Shown in pieces: positions 5,071 to 6,515 of a stretch of 6,515 nt of DNA. The position numbers and the translations under genes were made by a program. Where the stretch lies: contig WQSK01000056.1 in the NCBI GenBank assembly GCA_009787915.1, positions 1 through 6,515 of the forward strand, given 5' to 3'. The stretch is from Bacillota bacterium. GTDB lineage: Bacteria > Bacillota > Clostridia > Christensenellales > UBA1242. Below the pieces are notes generated by a model. That model did not search any database. It was not told the origin of the DNA and was given only the letters and a program-made list of their open reading frames with translations. How positions within the stretch are numbered: position 1 is the stretch's first letter; the number at the start of each line of letters is the position of its first letter.

Positions 5071-5089
5071 TGCGAAAACGTGGTAAACT
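5061..5089 (+). promoter_or_regulatory. Leaderless promoter inside the CDF gene end
   Basis: TTTACA (5061-5066) and TAAACT (5084-5089) are separated by 17 bases, and ATG 5097 follows 7 bases after the -10. The -35 box lies in the last CDF codons. This decides the start of the next gene in favour of 5097. Confidence 0.6.
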
Positions 5090-5096
5090 CTGTTTA

Positions 5097-5669
5097 ATGA
5101 AAAATCGTATTGTTGTGTATGACAAAAAACTTGCGACCATTGACACGAATATTTTTTGGCAAAGTAATATAACCGAAGAAGGCTTTTATGAAGCGTCCGT
5201 CTATACAACATTAAAAATGACGGCGAAGAAACTTAAGAATATACTTCAAAACGTAGATTACCCATACAGAGAGCACCTTATGGAATGCCTAGACCGCAAA
5301 ATTTTGGTTCATGCAGGATTCACAAATTTCGCTAATGACACAGACGGTATAAAATTACCAAAGGCAACAGATATTTATCTAACTGGAATTCGCAACCTAA
5401 GCAAAATAGGCCCGCTGTTGCCAAATTTGCTTTCGGTGTCAGCCGAGGAACTTAAAGAAGACCAATTTGAGTATTTGTTTGCACATTTTACTAAACAAAC
5501 AAGAAGATTATCAACCATTGGTTTTGAATATCATGGAATGTTGCCACCGACAGAAGATTACAAAGGCGGTCCAATCGTGGGCATCAGTTTGAACCACCCC
5601 AAAATATTGAAACTTGAAAAGCCCGAAGTCAATCAGGAGTTGACGGAAATAGTGAACGAGGGTCTATGA
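5097..5669 (+). CDS. Unrecognised soluble protein (190 aa)
   Basis: I do not recognise a family. From ATG 5097 the protein has 190 residues, with no membrane segment or signal peptide and mixed alpha/beta composition. Visible features are an N-terminal strand (MKNRIVVYDKK), a helical Lys-rich stretch (MTAKKLKNILQNV) at about 42-54, and a central Asn/Leu-rich part. The frame also offers ATG 5070, which overlaps the CDF stop (TGATG) and would add nine residues by coupled translation; no Shine-Dalgarno supports it, while a well-spaced promoter ends 7 bases before 5097. The stop is interlocked tail-to-tail with the GNAT gene stop (5664-5669), with no terminator seen between them, so the two transcripts may overlap. 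Confidence 0.75.
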   Translation: MKNRIVVYDKKLATIDTNIFWQSNITEEGFYEASVYTTLKMTAKKLKNILQNVDYPYREHLMECLDRKILVHAGFTNFANDTDGIKLPKATDIYLTGIRNLSKIGPLLPNLLSVSAEELKEDQFEYLFAHFTKQTRRLSTIGFEYHGMLPPTEDYKGGPIVGISLNHPKILKLEKPEVNQELTEIVNEGL

Positions 5670-6257
5670 ACATCGCTTGCAGGCGCATTGCAAAAAGTTC
5701 GCCGTAGCCTTTGTTTGGTCGCCCGCACCCATCCAAAAAAGCGGAAATTCAAAATCCCCCTCTATCCTCTTTAAACCAATAATTTTTTCCAACAACCTTT
5801 GTCCGTCAGGGGTTTGGCCTTCACCACAAATGTTTTTGAAAACGATACCGCGAGATTGCAACTCTTTCATTTTCAAACAAAATCCGTGCATCAACATACT
5901 AAATAGCCCCCTCCCCTGATAACTTTTGCGAATCCCGACGGCGGAAAAAAGCATCCAGTACTTGGTATTGTCACGATACTGTTCCAATGTTTCGGCAGAC
6001 AGTTCCGTGTCTTGCAAAGTACCCGATGTGAACTTGTCAAATTGCTCTTTGTTCAAAGGCACAACTGTAAGCGAGCCGACGACCTTTCCCGTAGCCGTGT
6101 CACGTATAAAAATTTCAATGTCTGGATTCTTTTGCGCCCAAGAAAAAGTTTGCTCTGGCGTTGCGATTGTTTCGGGTTTCAAAAACTCTTGCTCTATCGC
6201 ATGGACCTCTAAAAAATCATCCATTGTTGGGGATTTAACAAATTCAAAGCCTTGCAT
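5664..6257 (-). CDS. GNAT-family N-acetyltransferase
   Basis: This 197-residue protein has the GNAT acetyl-CoA-binding signature: strand 4 (WMLFSAVGI, residues about 101-109) followed by the pyrophosphate-binding loop Y113-QGRG-L118 at the head of helix 3, matching Q/RxxGxG/A. An earlier strand pair, IEIFIRD and VVGSLTVVPL (about 47-69), is the usual beta2-beta3 hairpin. The later block (IVFKNICGEGQTPDGQRLLEKIIGLKRI) fits the strand and helix of motif B. The enzyme would transfer an acetyl group from acetyl-CoA; the substrate (small molecule, antibiotic or protein) cannot be inferred. The Cys-rich C-terminus (CACKRC) is unusual. Start ATG 6257 lies 7 bases after a TAAACT -10 box on the minus strand with no Shine-Dalgarno. 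The gene converges on the 5097 gene, overlapping it by the stop codons, and diverges from the 6288 gene. Confidence 0.85.
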   Translation of the reverse strand: MQGFEFVKSPTMDDFLEVHAIEQEFLKPETIATPEQTFSWAQKNPDIEIFIRDTATGKVVGSLTVVPLNKEQFDKFTSGTLQDTELSAETLEQYRDNTKYWMLFSAVGIRKSYQGRGLFSMLMHGFCLKMKELQSRGIVFKNICGEGQTPDGQRLLEKIIGLKRIEGDFEFPLFWMGAGDQTKATANFLQCACKRCS

Positions 6258-6280
6258 TGTTTACAGTTTAAGTGTAAAAT
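6252..6280 (+). promoter_or_regulatory. Leaderless promoter of the 6288 gene
   Basis: TTGCAT (6252-6257) and TAAAAT (6275-6280) are separated by 17 bases, and ATG 6288 follows 7 bases after the -10. The -35 box is the reverse complement of the first two codons of the GNAT gene. Confidence 0.7.
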
Positions 6281-6293
6281 TGCTTTTATGCAA
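6265..6293 (-). promoter_or_regulatory. Leaderless promoter of the GNAT gene, interlocked with its neighbour
   Basis: On the minus strand, TTGCAT (6293-6288) and TAAACT (6270-6265) are separated by 17 bases, and ATG 6257 follows 7 bases after the -10. The -35 box is the reverse complement of the first two codons of the 6288 gene. The two promoters are arranged symmetrically about 6272.5. Confidence 0.7.
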
Positions 6294-6515
6294 ACAAAAA
6301 TTGACCCAAATACATTGGCAGTTGACCTGCTTGACTTTAATGCCGACATTGCTGGCAACCAAAAATTCGGTCGTGACACTATACATCTTTTTTGTTCCCC
6401 GCTGTTTGTCGAAACAATGCGTCTTTTGTTCGACAAAAACATTGCAACAACATCGTGCGGTTCGGGCAAAGAACGCGGAATTCTCCCAGGCATCACTGGG
6501 TTGGTTGAAAAATTA
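6288..6515 (+). CDS. Start of an unrecognised gene (first 76 aa)
   Basis: An open frame runs from ATG 6288 to the window edge without a stop. It begins MQTKIDPNTLAVDLLDFN and includes a Gly/Ser-rich stretch (TSCGSGKERGILPGITG) at about residues 55-71. I do not recognise a family; the GSGKERG stretch is not a proper P-loop. Reality is supported by the well-formed leaderless promoter and by protein-like composition, whereas the minus-strand frame over the same DNA lacks support. The end is outside the window. Confidence 0.7.
   Translation, partial: MQTKIDPNTLAVDLLDFNADIAGNQKFGRDTIHLFCSPLFVETMRLLFDKNIATTSCGSGKERGILPGITGLVEKL

Noticed and set aside
6450..6480. GSGKERG in the 6288 protein as a Walker A motif
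   Set aside because: It lacks the GxxxxGK[ST] pattern; the Lys is followed by Glu and no upstream hydrophobic strand pattern fits.
6209..6496. Minus-strand 95-aa frame opposite the 6288 gene
   Set aside because: It runs through the shared promoter block into the GNAT gene and has no start signal; the plus-strand gene has a well-spaced promoter.

Overview
The window joins two kinds of DNA. Positions 1 to about 3580 are the right-hand part of a filamentous-phage-like (inovirus-type) element with all genes on the plus strand. Positions about 3780 to 6515 look like ordinary bacterial chromosome or cargo genes. The left end of the element, where a major coat protein and any integration gene would be expected, lies outside the window.

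The element reads in order: the C-terminal end of a fibre or adhesin-like protein (asparagine-rich coiled coil followed by one Listeria-Bacteroides-type repeat domain); a 459-residue protein with a membrane segment at each end; a Zot/pI-type assembly ATPase with a clear Walker A motif; a 79-residue basic protein; a compact non-coding interval; a 210-residue rolling-circle initiator of the pMV158 RepB (Rep_2) type; and a strong intrinsic terminator. The structural genes are tightly packed (8-base gap, ATGA overlap, TAATG overlap). The short interval before rep carries a 10-bp hairpin whose loop displays TACTACG, the known nick motif of the pMV158 plasmid family, so it is very likely the double-strand origin. 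Just before it, overlapping the end of the 79-residue gene, is a 16-bp GC-rich hairpin that could be a packaging signal, lagging-strand origin or terminator. The pairing of a filamentous-phage module with a pMV158-type origin is the main biological story.

Right of the element are a minus-strand open frame of uncertain reality (about 3584-3778), a staphylococcal-nuclease-like gene with an operator-like palindrome upstream, a cation diffusion facilitator lacking its C-terminal domain, an unrecognised 190-residue gene, a minus-strand GNAT acetyltransferase, and the start of another unrecognised plus-strand gene. The last four appear to be leaderless: each start codon lies 7-8 bases after a -10-like hexamer, with no Shine-Dalgarno sequence. 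Most of the phage genes, by contrast, have Shine-Dalgarno-like sequences. The two divergent genes at 6257/6288 have interlocked promoters in which the first two codons (ATG CAA) of each gene are, on the other strand, the -35 box (TTGCAT) of its neighbour.

Host: TGA is used as a normal stop, which argues against the UGA-recoding lineages. The Zot protein lacks a C-terminal membrane and periplasmic part, and the initiator and repeat domain are of types common in Gram-positive hosts, which suggests a cell without an outer membrane. The small genes and leaderless starts would fit a Patescibacteria/Saccharibacteria-like or other monoderm host, but the window alone cannot settle this.
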